Shown: positions 43,701 through 52,734, numbered from the stretch's first letter. The stretch is DNA of 64,000 bases from Paractinoplanes toevensis (GCF_018332695.1 NZ_BOQN01000098.1:1-64000); one strand, 5' to 3'. A program made the numbers and translations. Notes: generated by a model from the sequence alone, not told the origin.

Positions 43701-45437
43701 TCGTCCTTCGTCGACAAGCCGAGGTTCTCCGCCTGGGCCATCGACTCGGCCGGCAACGAATCACCGGCCGTGTGGGTCGACCTGGAGTTCGCTGAGGCAC
43801 CGGCCCTGAACGGCCAGGTGACCGACTGGAAAACCGGGAACCCCCTGAGCGGTGTCACGGTCTCGTTGACGCCCGGTGATCTGACGCGAACCACGGATGC
43901 GGCCGGCGCCTACTCGTTCACCGGGCTGGCGGATCAGGACTACGTCGTGACTGCGGCCTTCGGTGGCTCGGGCTGCTCGAACCGGATCGCCACCTCCGCG
44001 GTTCGGACCAGCGCCGCGACCACCGTGAACCTGGCGCCCGCACCGTCGACGATCGACCGCTTCGGCTACCGGTGTGATCTGGCCGCGAACACACCCTTCA
44101 TCGCGGGCACCACGAAGCTGAACCTGACGGGCGATGACGTGGTCAGTGACGCGATCGCGCTGCCATTCTCGATGCCCTACTTCGGCAAGTCGTACGACCA
44201 GGGGTGGGTCTCGTCGAACGGCGCGATGACCTTGGTGGACCCGCACGGCGATATCGGCTACTCGCCTGTCAGCCTGCCGGCCCGCGACTACGCGCCGGTA
44301 GCCGGGCTCATCCCGTTCTGGGCCGACCTGTACCTCGACGATCAGGCCGGCGTCTACACCAAGGCCGAGGGAAGCGGAACCACCCAGCGATTCGTGATCG
44401 AGTGGCGCAACATCCGCTTCTGGTGGGACGACCCGGCGGCCGCCACCCGCTTCAGCTTCGAGGTCGTGCTCATCGCCAACGGCGACATCACTTTCAACTA
44501 CTCCGGTCTCTACGACGACCAGTCGATGGGCGGGGTCGCCGCGGTCGGCATCACCAGCCCGGGCGGGGCGTACGCGGTGCAGCACTCGTTCGAGACGCCC
44601 GACCTGAACAGCAACCTGGCCGTGACGTTCGACTACCCCGAGGACGCGTGGCCGATCCCGACCTACACGGTCTCCGGGACGGCCTACTACAACGGCCAGA
44701 TCGCGCCGAACACCTACGTCTACATGGAGGGCCACGAGCAGTGGACCGACGGCGACGCCCGGTTCCAGTTGCCCGACGTCGAGGAGGGAACGTACGACCT
44801 GTGGGGGCTGGGCGGTTGCGTGCGCACCAACCAGCCGAACGTGGTCGCCGATCAGGACGTGAACGTAGACCTGAACCTGCTGGCGTGGACCGATGACTGG
44901 GACGCCAGCTGTGCGGCGACCACGACCGCCTTCATCCCGGGTACGACCCCGGTAACTCTCGCCGGCGAGGACCCGGTGCCCGTACCGCTGGGATTTGAAA
45001 TGCCGTTCTTCGGTCGTCAGGTCTCGAGCGTGGGCGTGGTGGAGACGGCGCAGATCCAGTTCAACACCGATGCCGCCGGCGCCGAGTTGGGCGGCGGCCT
45101 GTGGGTCTGGCCGGCCAGCTACGTGGTTCTCGACGGCCAGTCGCAGCTGCTGACCGGCCACACCGGTGCGGCGCCGAGCCGGAAGACCGTCCTCGAATGG
45201 CGGAACGTGGTGCTCACCGATCATCCCGACGTCCGATTCACGTTCGAGGTCGTCTTCGCCGAGAACGGTGACCAGACCGTGGTGTTCAAGGACCTGCCGG
45301 ACATGGCGGCTATCGACAACCACATCGAGATTTGGACGTGGGGCCCGGATCGCCAGGGCATCAATTACTACGAGACGGTCATGCGCGCGCTTCGTGCCGG
45401 ACAGGCTGTCACCTTCTCCCAGCCCGTCGCCGGCTGA
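40779..45437 (+). CDS. large secreted DNRLRE/LamG protein linked to RHS toxin
   Basis: The protein has about 1552 residues and begins with a Sec signal peptide (Arg-rich start, MSIFVAFLLSSSSIAVVGA, cut near ATA-AP). A DNRLRE-type domain follows (IYRSLFSFGISSLRSKHIQ, NTLTFGLRAVDE), then an Ig-like part, a LamG/concanavalin-like domain (WTFDRSDGTDVSGHGNPV, RLYVNGIAQTATATSTTF, IDDVRIYGRALNS), a carboxypeptidase-regulatory-like domain (GQVTDWKTGNPLSGVTVSL) and two repeats with FSMPYFGKSYDQGWVSSNG and FEMPFFGRQVSSVGVVE. It precedes the RHS gene by 37 bp. Proteins of this type commonly sit before secreted RHS genes; a role in display or delivery is inferred. GTG 40779 follows GGGGA. Confidence 0.82.
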   Translation: MALVRERARSCMSIFVAFLLSSSSIAVVGAAPSATAAPKASCPDSAADATAAARAAASCRGRVEVLSELGERTRVFANQNGSFTAESAATVQRVKNSTGRWVKPDPTLHRDADGRIAPAATSMRISFSGGGTGAAATIGKGESELGLHWPAALPVPTLAGANATYAEVLPGVDLVLTARAEGFSEVLVVKNTTAAANPALSAVRFRTTTTKLRLRQDTTGSLTAVDGAGATLFGSGNPVMWDSAKSGDRRPARVVTPGANRRAMPLRLTGDELVIQPDTAMLRDPATKFPVYIDPALGRTAWTMINSKYPSQSYWSYDRSDCPDPYGAIQCAKVGYTNDPTGMIYRSLFSFGISSLRSKHIQDAKLSMDTVYSWTNNDYGTQVRVAGAISSSTTWSNNSGSWGGVVATANSHAHDKVRRRTEWGVTSAVSTAAGGTSNTLTFGLRAVDETTVNQWKKFDAGTALLAVIYNSYPNVPDTITVGGQPCTRGAGQPYIRTLTPALKARQTDPDGTARLLKGWFYWYNQGGARTGTQTVSQASIVSGQYANATIPAGKLADGGKYIVQAITHDGIDYGQYSANCEFTVDISAPGAPSGVISTTYPNDGQLHGGVGTAGSFVLQPPSGVPTDFAGYAWTLDPAISAAAANQVAATQASPTATISITPTVDQQYTLRVWSRDKAGNFSAPFDYTFSVRAGTGPDARWTFDRSDGTDVSGHGNPVTPTGTWATGRGGYGFALQLNGTSQSAVTTGPIVTRDPNTGAATTVHSNGSFTVAATVKLDSLAGSGQRVVVAQNGANTSAYLLSYSVADQKWRFAVAQSDVGSPTTVAVVSNDVASTTAWTRLLATYDGTTHALRLYVNGIAQTATATSTTFDATGTVTIGRMGSGGYFPGAIDDVRIYGRALNSAESEFKLIGFPNPPSLSYNGGTKAYVGQNLQLVISAAGDPAVTKVKYQLGSTPPVTVTLPNPGEWATVTATSSFVDKPRFSAWAIDSAGNESPAVWVDLEFAEAPALNGQVTDWKTGNPLSGVTVSLTPGDLTRTTDAAGAYSFTGLADQDYVVTAAFGGSGCSNRIATSAVRTSAATTVNLAPAPSTIDRFGYRCDLAANTPFIAGTTKLNLTGDDVVSDAIALPFSMPYFGKSYDQGWVSSNGAMTLVDPHGDIGYSPVSLPARDYAPVAGLIPFWADLYLDDQAGVYTKAEGSGTTQRFVIEWRNIRFWWDDPAAATRFSFEVVLIANGDITFNYSGLYDDQSMGGVAAVGITSPGGAYAVQHSFETPDLNSNLAVTFDYPEDAWPIPTYTVSGTAYYNGQIAPNTYVYMEGHEQWTDGDARFQLPDVEEGTYDLWGLGGCVRTNQPNVVADQDVNVDLNLLAWTDDWDASCAATTTAFIPGTTPVTLAGEDPVPVPLGFEMPFFGRQVSSVGVVETAQIQFNTDAAGAELGGGLWVWPASYVVLDGQSQLLTGHTGAAPSRKTVLEWRNVVLTDHPDVRFTFEVVFAENGDQTVVFKDLPDMAAIDNHIEIWTWGPDRQGINYYETVMRALRAGQAVTFSQPVAG

Positions 45438-45474
45438 GCCGGATCACACCCCCATGCGCACCCGGAGGTCTTCG

Positions 45475-48400
45475 GTGAAGTCCCGTCTCATCACGGCGGT
45501 GGCACTGGCCCTGTCGGCCGTTCTCGTCGTCACCCTGCAGCAGCAGCCGGCATGGGCGGCCAAGCCCAAGCCGTACACCCCGCCGACTCCGGCCGCTCAG
45601 CCCAGCATCGCCGTGCGGGGCGTTGCGGCGAAGCCGGCCCCGCCCGGCTTCGCCAAGCTCGCCTCCGCCCAGCCCGCCCCGGTCTGGCCGAAGGCGACCA
45701 GCGCGGACGTGGCGGTCGCCGCGACCGACAGCGCGCCGATCAGCTTCCACGCCGCCGGCACCGGCAAGGCGCGGCCGTCCAAGATGCACGTGGACGTGCT
45801 CGACCGGGCCACCGCGGATCGCGCCGACGTCGCCGGCCTGCTCTTCCGGGTAGGGCGGGCCGACGGTTCGAACGCTGCCGCTCCGGTCGGGGTCACCGTC
45901 GACTACAGCAAGTTCGCGACGGCGTACGGCGGTGACTGGGCGACCCGGCTCAGACTCGTACGGCTGCCGGAATGTGCCCTGACCACTCCGGAGCGCAAAG
46001 ACTGCGCCGGGGCCGAGGTACCCACCCGGAATGATGTCGCCGCGAAGCGGGCGACCGCGGACGTCGCCGTTGGGGCGACGACGCTCATGGCGCTCGCCGC
46101 GGCACCGTCCGGGCCGTCCGGCAACTACGGCGCGACCAGCCTCAACGCCTCCGGCACCTGGTCGGCGGGCAGTTCCTCGGGCAACTTCTCCTGGTCGTTC
46201 CCGATGCGGGTGCCGCCCGGTCTGAACGGGCCGTCGCCGACGCTGGAACTCGGCTACTCGTCCCAGTCGGTCGACGGGCGGATGGTGTCGTCGAACAATC
46301 AGCCGTCCGAGGTCGGCGAGGGCTTCGAACTCGGCACCAGCGGTTTCATCGAACGGCGTTACAAGAACTGCAGCGCGGACACCTCTGGCGGAAACAACGC
46401 GGGTGACGCTGACAAGTACGCCGACGACCAGTGCTGGGTCACCGACAACGCGTCGATGACCCTGGGGGGCAGCGGCGGCGACCTGATTCGCGATGCCGCG
46501 AACGCCAACCTGTGGCATCTTCGCAACGACGACGGTTCCAAGGTCGAGCGCCGGTTCGACGCGGACAACGGCACCTATAACGGCGAGTGGTGGGTCGTCA
46601 CCACGGTCAACGGCACCCAGTACTGGTTCGGCCGTAACAAGTTGCCCGGCACGACCGGTGCCACCACCAGGTCGGCCTGGACGGTGCCGGTCTTCGGTAA
46701 CAACACCAACGAACGCTGCCATCAGAGCACCTTCGCCGCGTCATCCTGCGTGCAGGCCTGGCGATGGAACCTCGACTACGTCGTCGACCCGCACAACAAC
46801 ACGACGTCGTATTGGTACGACACCGACTCGAACAACTACAAGTCCGGCACCGGCAGCGTGAAGTCGTACGTCCGGGCCGGTTACCTCGACCACGTCAGCT
46901 ATGGCACCCGAGTCGAACCCGACTCGGCCACCGGCACCGACACGGTCTTCAACGGGCATGCCGCGGCGCAGATCGACTTCGCCTACGGCGACCGTTGCCT
47001 GAGCGCCTGCACCACCCACGACGCCGCCCACTGGCCGGACACCCCGTGGGACCTGGCTTGCACCAGCACCACCACGTGCGACCTGCTGATGCCCTCGTTC
47101 TACAGCACCCGCCGGCTCGCCAGCGTCACCACGAGCACGTACGAGGTACTCACCGGCAACTTCCGGCCGGTCGAACGGTGGACTCTGACCCATTCCTTCC
47201 CCGACCCGGGCGACGGCACCCGGGCCGGCCTGTGGCTTGCCAAGATCGGGCACGCCGGCCTGGTCGGCGGCACCACCACCATGCCGGACGTCACGTTCAC
47301 CGGCCGGGCCCTGCCCAACCGGGTCGACGCGGTCGACAACGCCCCGGCGATGAACTGGCCGCGCCTCACCGACATCAACAGCGAGACCGGCGCGATCGTC
47401 CACGTCGACTACCTCGAGAGCGACTGCACGCCCACCACCAAGCCGACCAACCCGTCGACGAATACCAAACGCTGTTACCCGGTTCGCTGGTCGCCGCCCG
47501 GTTACCCGCAGCAGACCGACTACTTCAACCGGTACGTCGTCAACGAGGTCACCGAGACCGACCGCACCGGCGGGGCCACCAGGGTGTTGCACCACTACAC
47601 CTACATCGGCTCGCCGGCCTGGCACTACACCGACGACGACGGGATCATCTCGGACGACGCGAAGACCTGGTCGCAGTGGCGCGGCTACCAGAAGGTCGGC
47701 GTCACCACCGGTGACCCGGGCGGCCAGACGTACACCGAGTCCACGTATTTCCGCGGCCTGAACGGCGACTTCCTGTCCGCCACATCGACGCGGTCGGCCA
47801 CCGTGCCCGACTCGCTCGGTGGTTCGTTGCCGGACGACGACGCCTTCACCGGAATGGTCCGGGAGAGCCGGGTCTTCAATGGGCCCGGCGGGGCCGAGGT
47901 GTCCGGCGAGATCAACGACCCGTGGAAGTCGGCCGCCACCGCCACCCGCACCATCGGCGGTGCCACCGTAGAGGCCCGCTTCATCAACACCGAGGGCACC
48001 CACTCGCGCACCACGCTGGACCACGCGCCGTGGACCCGTACGACCTACACCAAATCCACCTTCGATGCGTACGGCATGGCCGTGCGCACCGACGACTTCG
48101 GCGACGAGGTGGTCACCGGCGACGAACAGTGCACCGCCACCACCTACGAACCGCGCAACGGCACGCTGTGGCTGATGTCGCTGCCACAACGCGTCCAGAC
48201 GTACGCGTTGAGCTGCGCCAACATCGCCGGCACCGTTGCCGAGGCCGATGTCATCGGCGATGCCCGCACGTACTACGACGGTCATGACTACGGGGTCGCG
48301 CCGACCAAGGGCGACGTCACCAAGACCGAGCAAATGAGCGTCTACAGCACCACCAGCCCGACGTACGTGCAGGTCACCCGCTCCGCCTACGACACGCTCG

Positions 48401-51400
48401 GTCGTGTCGTCGAGTCCTGGGACGCGCTCGACCGGCGCTCGGCGACCGCCTACACGCCGGCCACCACCGGCCCGGTCACCCAGACCGTCGACACCAACCC
48501 GATGGGCTGGACCGCGGTCAGCACCATCGAACCGGCCTGGGGCCTGGCCACCTCGACCGTCGATGTCAACCAACTGCGGACCACGCTCAAGTACGACGGG
48601 CTCGGCCGGCTGAAAGCCATGTGGTCGCCCGGCCGGGACTACACCTCCGACACCCCCGACGTGGCGTACGACTACCTGGTCCGCACCGACGGCGTGAACG
48701 CGGTGACCACCAGCCACCTCAATCCCGGCGGCGGGGTCACCAAGTCGTACACCCTCTACGACGGCCTGCTGCGCACCCGGCAGACCCAGACGGCCTCGCC
48801 GGCCGGCGGCCGGATCCTCACCGACACGTTCTACGACGCGGCCGGGCGGGCCTACCTGAGCAACGGCGCCTACTACGATAAGACCGGCACCCCCGGCGCC
48901 ACCCTGGTGCAGCCGATCGCCCAGGAAGACATTCCCAACCAGACCAAGACGGTGTACGACGGTGCCGGGCGCCCGGTCAGCTCGGTCTTCCAGCCGAAGA
49001 CGGTCGAACGCTGGCGCACCACCACGGTGTACGGCGGTGACCATGTCGACGTCCAACCGCCGGCCGGCGCGACCGCCTCGTCGACCTGGACCGACGCCCG
49101 CGAACGCACCATCCAGCTGCGGCAGTACCCGACCCGCAGCGCCACCGGCACCGACTACGACCACACCGACTACGCCTACAACCGCAAGGGCCTGCTCGAA
49201 TCGGTCACCACGCCGGACGGCAGCAAGTGGACCTACGCGTACGACCTGCGTGGCCGCACCACCAGCAGCACCGACCCGGACGCCGGGAAGACCCTGAGCA
49301 AGTACGACAACGCGGGCCGCCTCACCGCGACGCAGGACGGCAACAACGTCGCGCTGACCTACACCTACGACGCGCTCGACCGGAAAACAGGCCTGTACAA
49401 GGGCACCGGCGTCTCGTCGTCCGGCCAGCTCGCCCAGTGGGACTACGACCAAGCGACCTTCGCCGACGGGACGACCCCGGTAAAGGGCCAGCTCTTCCAG
49501 TCCAACCGGATCGACGGGATCAACCGGTACGTCACCGCGGTGAAGCAGTACGACGAGCATTACCAGCCACTCGTGTCGGCCGTGACCATCCCGACCTCGG
49601 AGTCCGGGCTGAACGGCACCTATCAGTTCACCACGGGCTACAACCCCGACGGGAGCGTGCGCGCCAGCACCTATCCGGCAACCGGCGACCTGCCGTCGGA
49701 GACCCTCCTGTACGGCTACAACGCCTATGACCAGCCAAAAACATTGATGAACCTCTATTACGAGGTTGAGACGAGCATCGTCTCCGACAGCCAGTACGAC
49801 GCCCTGGGTCATGCCACCCAGTACACCCTTTACACCGGCTTCTTCTCCGGTCAAGGCGGTCGCGCCTACCTCAACTTCCAGAACGACCTGACCACCGGCC
49901 GGCTCAACCAGATCAGCGTGCGCCGCGACAGCGCCTCGCCGAACACGGTCAGCAACCTGGAATACACCTACGACGACGCCGGCAACGTCACCAAGATGGC
50001 CGACACCGCCACCGCCGACAACCAGTGCTTCAGCTACGACCGTTACCAGCGGTTGGCCGAGGCCTGGACTCCGGGCGGCGGGGACTGCGCGGCCACCCCG
50101 GCCACCGCGAGCCTGGGCGGACCGGCCCCGTACTGGCAGAGCTACAGCTACACGTTGGGCGGCGCCCGCGCCAAGCTGGTGGACCACGGCACCCCGAACG
50201 GCGACGTCACTACCGACTACACCTTCACCGACAGCACCCCGGCGGACCCGCTCACCGGCCAGCCGCATGCCCTGCGCGGCACCACGACCACCGACAACAC
50301 CGGTTCGCGTACGGCCGCGTACACCTACGACAAGGCCGGCAACACCAAGACCCGCCCCGGCCCGAACGGCACTCAGACCCTGGTTTGGGACGCCGAGGGC
50401 AACCTGCAGAGCGTCACCGACACCGCCGGCAGCTCCAGTTATGTGTACGACGCCGACGGCAACCGCCTGATCAGCCGGGACACCACCGGCAAGACCCTCT
50501 ACCTGCCGGGCGAGGAACTGCGCTACACCAACAGCACGGGCGCGACGAGCTGCACGCGTTACTACTCGTTCGGCGGCGGCACGGTAGCCCAACGCACTTC
50601 GGCGGGTCTGGACTGGCTGGCCGCCGACCATCAGGGCACCCAGAATGTCAGCATCGACGAGCAGACCCAGACGTCGACAATCCGCCGGCAGACGCCCTTC
50701 GGTACGGCGCGGGGCCAGGCGGTCTCCTGGATCAACACGAAGGGTTTCGTCGGGGGCACCGCCGACCCGACCGGTCTGACCCATCTCGGTGCTCGCGAGT
50801 ACGACCCGGCGCTGGGCCGTTTCATCTCGGTCGACCCGGTGCTCAACAGTGGTGACCCGCAGTCGATGGAGGGCTACGCGTACGCCCTGAACAACCCGAT
50901 CGTCCACGCCGACCCGTCCGGCCTGATGGTCGCCAAGGACCCAGGCGACCACACCACCACACCGGACAAGTACTTCAACCACGGCTCCCAGTCGGATGGC
51001 GACGACAAGCCGGCCAAGAAGAAGGAGAAGAAGAAGGGCTGTGGCTGGAACGCCTGGTGCCACACCAAGAAGGCCGCCACCGCCACCGTCAACTTCGTAG
51101 ACGAGCACAAGGCCGCCATCGCGGGCGCCGTGGTTGGCGTGGCGGTCGGTGTCGGCTGCGGCTTCGCCATCGGCTGGACTGGGGTGGGTGCGGTCGCCTG
51201 CGGGGCCTTGGCCGGCGCGGTCGGCAGCATGGTCCAGTACGCGATCGAGACGAAGGTCGAGCACAAGGGCAACTTCAGCCTCGGCGGAATGCTTATCCAG
51301 GGCGCGATAGGCGGCGTCATCGGCGGAGCGACGGGCGGCTTGGGCTCGATAGGCGGCGCCGGCATCAAAGCCGGCGTGTCGACGCTCGCTTCCGGGGGTG

Positions 51401-51933
51401 GCGCCAAGCTGGCGGTAGCCGCCGGGAACGCCGCCGCAAAGAAGGAAGCCGGCAACATCGTCGGCGGCCTCAGCCGAGGCGCCTTTACGAGATCGGCCTC
51501 CAACGCTGCTGCGGGCGCGGCTGATGGCGGCGTCAGCGGTGGAGCAGCCAGTGTAAACGCTGGTGTCGGACTCACGAACGACTTAAAGACGGCCCAAGCC
51601 GCGAATCCGCTCGTCGAGTCCTTGCGAAGCACCGGGAAGCTTCCCTCGAACTATGTCACCAAGGCGCAGGCGGGAGCAGCGGGTTGGGAGCCTGGCAAGG
51701 CAATTTGGAACCACGTACCCGGTGGCCAAATTGGTGGGGATGTCTTCGAGAACAGCACGGGTGTGGTGCCTGCTGCTGCCGGACGAAGCTGGTCTGAAGC
51801 CGATGTGGGTCTGGTCGGTAGCATGAAGCGGTCCAAGCAGCCGGGAACTCGCCTGCTGTACTCCAATGACGGCCTTGCCTACGTCACAAATGACCACTAC
51901 GAGTCCGTTTTTCAGCTGCCCAATTGGAAATAA
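45475..51933 (+). CDS. secreted RHS-repeat toxin with barnase-type C-terminal RNase
   Basis: The protein has 2152 residues. GTG 45475 follows GGAGG by 6 bases and gives a signal peptide ending AWA. The body is an RHS shell with many YD repeats (YDALDRKTGLYKGTG, YDDAGNVTKMADTA, YVYDADGNRL) closed by YDPALGRFISVDP near residue 1780. A Lys-rich, then hydrophobic Gly/Ala-rich pre-toxin segment follows. Residues about 2048-2152 align with barnase: YVTK (Lys2063), GGDVF, SWSEADV (Glu2108, barnase Glu73), TRLLYSND (Arg2126, Arg87) and NDHYESV (His2141, His102). Barnase Arg59 is replaced by Ser. G+C falls to about 45% at the very end. A TTA codon occurs at 51583-51585. Confidence 0.9.
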   Translation: MKSRLITAVALALSAVLVVTLQQQPAWAAKPKPYTPPTPAAQPSIAVRGVAAKPAPPGFAKLASAQPAPVWPKATSADVAVAATDSAPISFHAAGTGKARPSKMHVDVLDRATADRADVAGLLFRVGRADGSNAAAPVGVTVDYSKFATAYGGDWATRLRLVRLPECALTTPERKDCAGAEVPTRNDVAAKRATADVAVGATTLMALAAAPSGPSGNYGATSLNASGTWSAGSSSGNFSWSFPMRVPPGLNGPSPTLELGYSSQSVDGRMVSSNNQPSEVGEGFELGTSGFIERRYKNCSADTSGGNNAGDADKYADDQCWVTDNASMTLGGSGGDLIRDAANANLWHLRNDDGSKVERRFDADNGTYNGEWWVVTTVNGTQYWFGRNKLPGTTGATTRSAWTVPVFGNNTNERCHQSTFAASSCVQAWRWNLDYVVDPHNNTTSYWYDTDSNNYKSGTGSVKSYVRAGYLDHVSYGTRVEPDSATGTDTVFNGHAAAQIDFAYGDRCLSACTTHDAAHWPDTPWDLACTSTTTCDLLMPSFYSTRRLASVTTSTYEVLTGNFRPVERWTLTHSFPDPGDGTRAGLWLAKIGHAGLVGGTTTMPDVTFTGRALPNRVDAVDNAPAMNWPRLTDINSETGAIVHVDYLESDCTPTTKPTNPSTNTKRCYPVRWSPPGYPQQTDYFNRYVVNEVTETDRTGGATRVLHHYTYIGSPAWHYTDDDGIISDDAKTWSQWRGYQKVGVTTGDPGGQTYTESTYFRGLNGDFLSATSTRSATVPDSLGGSLPDDDAFTGMVRESRVFNGPGGAEVSGEINDPWKSAATATRTIGGATVEARFINTEGTHSRTTLDHAPWTRTTYTKSTFDAYGMAVRTDDFGDEVVTGDEQCTATTYEPRNGTLWLMSLPQRVQTYALSCANIAGTVAEADVIGDARTYYDGHDYGVAPTKGDVTKTEQMSVYSTTSPTYVQVTRSAYDTLGRVVESWDALDRRSATAYTPATTGPVTQTVDTNPMGWTAVSTIEPAWGLATSTVDVNQLRTTLKYDGLGRLKAMWSPGRDYTSDTPDVAYDYLVRTDGVNAVTTSHLNPGGGVTKSYTLYDGLLRTRQTQTASPAGGRILTDTFYDAAGRAYLSNGAYYDKTGTPGATLVQPIAQEDIPNQTKTVYDGAGRPVSSVFQPKTVERWRTTTVYGGDHVDVQPPAGATASSTWTDARERTIQLRQYPTRSATGTDYDHTDYAYNRKGLLESVTTPDGSKWTYAYDLRGRTTSSTDPDAGKTLSKYDNAGRLTATQDGNNVALTYTYDALDRKTGLYKGTGVSSSGQLAQWDYDQATFADGTTPVKGQLFQSNRIDGINRYVTAVKQYDEHYQPLVSAVTIPTSESGLNGTYQFTTGYNPDGSVRASTYPATGDLPSETLLYGYNAYDQPKTLMNLYYEVETSIVSDSQYDALGHATQYTLYTGFFSGQGGRAYLNFQNDLTTGRLNQISVRRDSASPNTVSNLEYTYDDAGNVTKMADTATADNQCFSYDRYQRLAEAWTPGGGDCAATPATASLGGPAPYWQSYSYTLGGARAKLVDHGTPNGDVTTDYTFTDSTPADPLTGQPHALRGTTTTDNTGSRTAAYTYDKAGNTKTRPGPNGTQTLVWDAEGNLQSVTDTAGSSSYVYDADGNRLISRDTTGKTLYLPGEELRYTNSTGATSCTRYYSFGGGTVAQRTSAGLDWLAADHQGTQNVSIDEQTQTSTIRRQTPFGTARGQAVSWINTKGFVGGTADPTGLTHLGAREYDPALGRFISVDPVLNSGDPQSMEGYAYALNNPIVHADPSGLMVAKDPGDHTTTPDKYFNHGSQSDGDDKPAKKKEKKKGCGWNAWCHTKKAATATVNFVDEHKAAIAGAVVGVAVGVGCGFAIGWTGVGAVACGALAGAVGSMVQYAIETKVEHKGNFSLGGMLIQGAIGGVIGGATGGLGSIGGAGIKAGVSTLASGGGAKLAVAAGNAAAKKEAGNIVGGLSRGAFTRSASNAAAGAADGGVSGGAASVNAGVGLTNDLKTAQAANPLVESLRSTGKLPSNYVTKAQAGAAGWEPGKAIWNHVPGGQIGGDVFENSTGVVPAAAGRSWSEADVGLVGSMKRSKQPGTRLLYSNDGLAYVTNDHYESVFQLPNWK

Positions 51934-51934
51934 A

Positions 51935-52231
51935 ATGGTTTCGGTTACAATTCCGGGGAATCGCATCGTTTCTGAGCTTGAACTCCACCGGTTCCTCGCC
52001 CGAGAGCTGGACCTCGGTCCTTATTACGGTAAGAACCTGGACGCGTTGTGGGACCGGCTCACGACGGATGTCGAGCGCCCCGTCTACCTGGTTTGGGTCG
52101 ATGCCGCAAAGAGCCGGGAGGGCATGGGGGAGGATCTGTTCGACAAGATTGTCGACCTCCTCCGGAAGGTGGCGGCGAAAGATGTCGAAGCGGGCTACAA
52201 GGATCGGTTCAACGTAGAGATCCGGGAGTAG
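51935..52231 (+). CDS. barstar-family ribonuclease inhibitor (immunity protein)
   Basis: The 98-residue protein aligns with barstar over its length: ELHRFLARELDLGPYYGKNL then DALWDRLTTDVERPVYLVW. The two key acidic residues of the barstar inhibitory helix are present (Asp36 and Asp40, equal to Asp35 and Asp39). At the position of barstar Glu76 it has Lys78 (LLRKVAAK). The ATG lies one base after the toxin's TAA. It almost certainly protects the producer from the RHS-borne RNase. Confidence 0.93.
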   Translation: MVSVTIPGNRIVSELELHRFLARELDLGPYYGKNLDALWDRLTTDVERPVYLVWVDAAKSREGMGEDLFDKIVDLLRKVAAKDVEAGYKDRFNVEIRE

Positions 52232-52596
52232 CCCGGTCGGCCAGGATGGTGTCGCACGCCGCTACTGCATTGGCTGGCATGGAAGGCGGTGGAAACGGTG
52301 CGAAGGCGACAGCCGACCAATGAAGGGAACGCCGCGCAACTCGCGAACTCTTGGCCTGTTCGACGAGTTGGGGGGATCGCTGCGCAGGCGCGTGCTGCAC
52401 TATCACTGTGCTCGCCGGCAAGGAGCAGGCGTGGTCGCCCGGGCAGAATGAGGCAGCTTCTCCGAGGTTCTGGTGGTGAAGACCGCGGCCGCCGCGGCCA
52501 ACCGGCACTCTATTGATTCGATTTAGCGTTCGGTCCGCTCGGCGGGTGCCGCAAGCGCCCGCCGGACGGCTCCTTTCGACAAACTCAGGTGGCGAT
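52232..52596. other. gene-poor decayed stretch with remnant of secreted-protein gene
   Basis: No convincing intact gene is seen. At 52458-52502 the bases encode FSEVLVVKTAAAAAN, matching FSEVLVVKNTTAAAN of the secreted LamG-type protein (DNA 41325-41369); flanks do not match, so it is a scrap. At 52541-52563 GGCGGGTGC-CGCAA-GCGCCCGCC forms a hairpin with one G-T pair. At 52572-52589 CCTTTCGACAAACTCAGG resembles a dispersed actinobacterial repeat I recall (CCTTTCGACAAGCTCAGG). Confidence 0.6.
52541..52563. terminator. stem-loop downstream of barstar region
   Basis: GGCGGGTGC, loop CGCAA, GCGCCCGCC forms a nine-pair stem with one G-T wobble. No T-run follows. It could end transcription from the RHS/barstar operon, or be part of the repeat element just after it. 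Confidence 0.35.
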
Positions 52597-52734
52597 CAGT
52601 AGAGCAGTAGTGATCGTGCGGGGCCATGGCGGCCCACGCTGCCGACACCGACAGGCCCCGCACCTCGCGCCAGCTCGACCACGTCGCCCACATGCTGACC
52701 CCGGTCAGGGCGTTCAGCGGTTCCTCGTCGCCGA
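52597..52734 (-). pseudogene. partial duplicate of TetR gene C-terminus
   Basis: This stretch is a near copy of 53378-53514, the 3' part of the intact TetR gene. On the minus strand it reads LNALTGVSMWATWSSWREV followed by GLSVSAAWAAMA, against the same in the intact protein (GLSVPAARAAMA). The N-terminal DNA-binding part is absent and the copy runs into unrelated sequence at both ends. It marks a past duplication that flanks the frameshifted gene at 52833-53326. Confidence 0.75.

Noticed and set aside
46741..51264. Long minus-strand open frame (about 1500 codons) opposite the RHS gene
   Set aside because: Its protein is Arg/Val/Gly-rich without domains and mirrors the codon structure of the RHS gene; long antisense frames are expected at this G+C.
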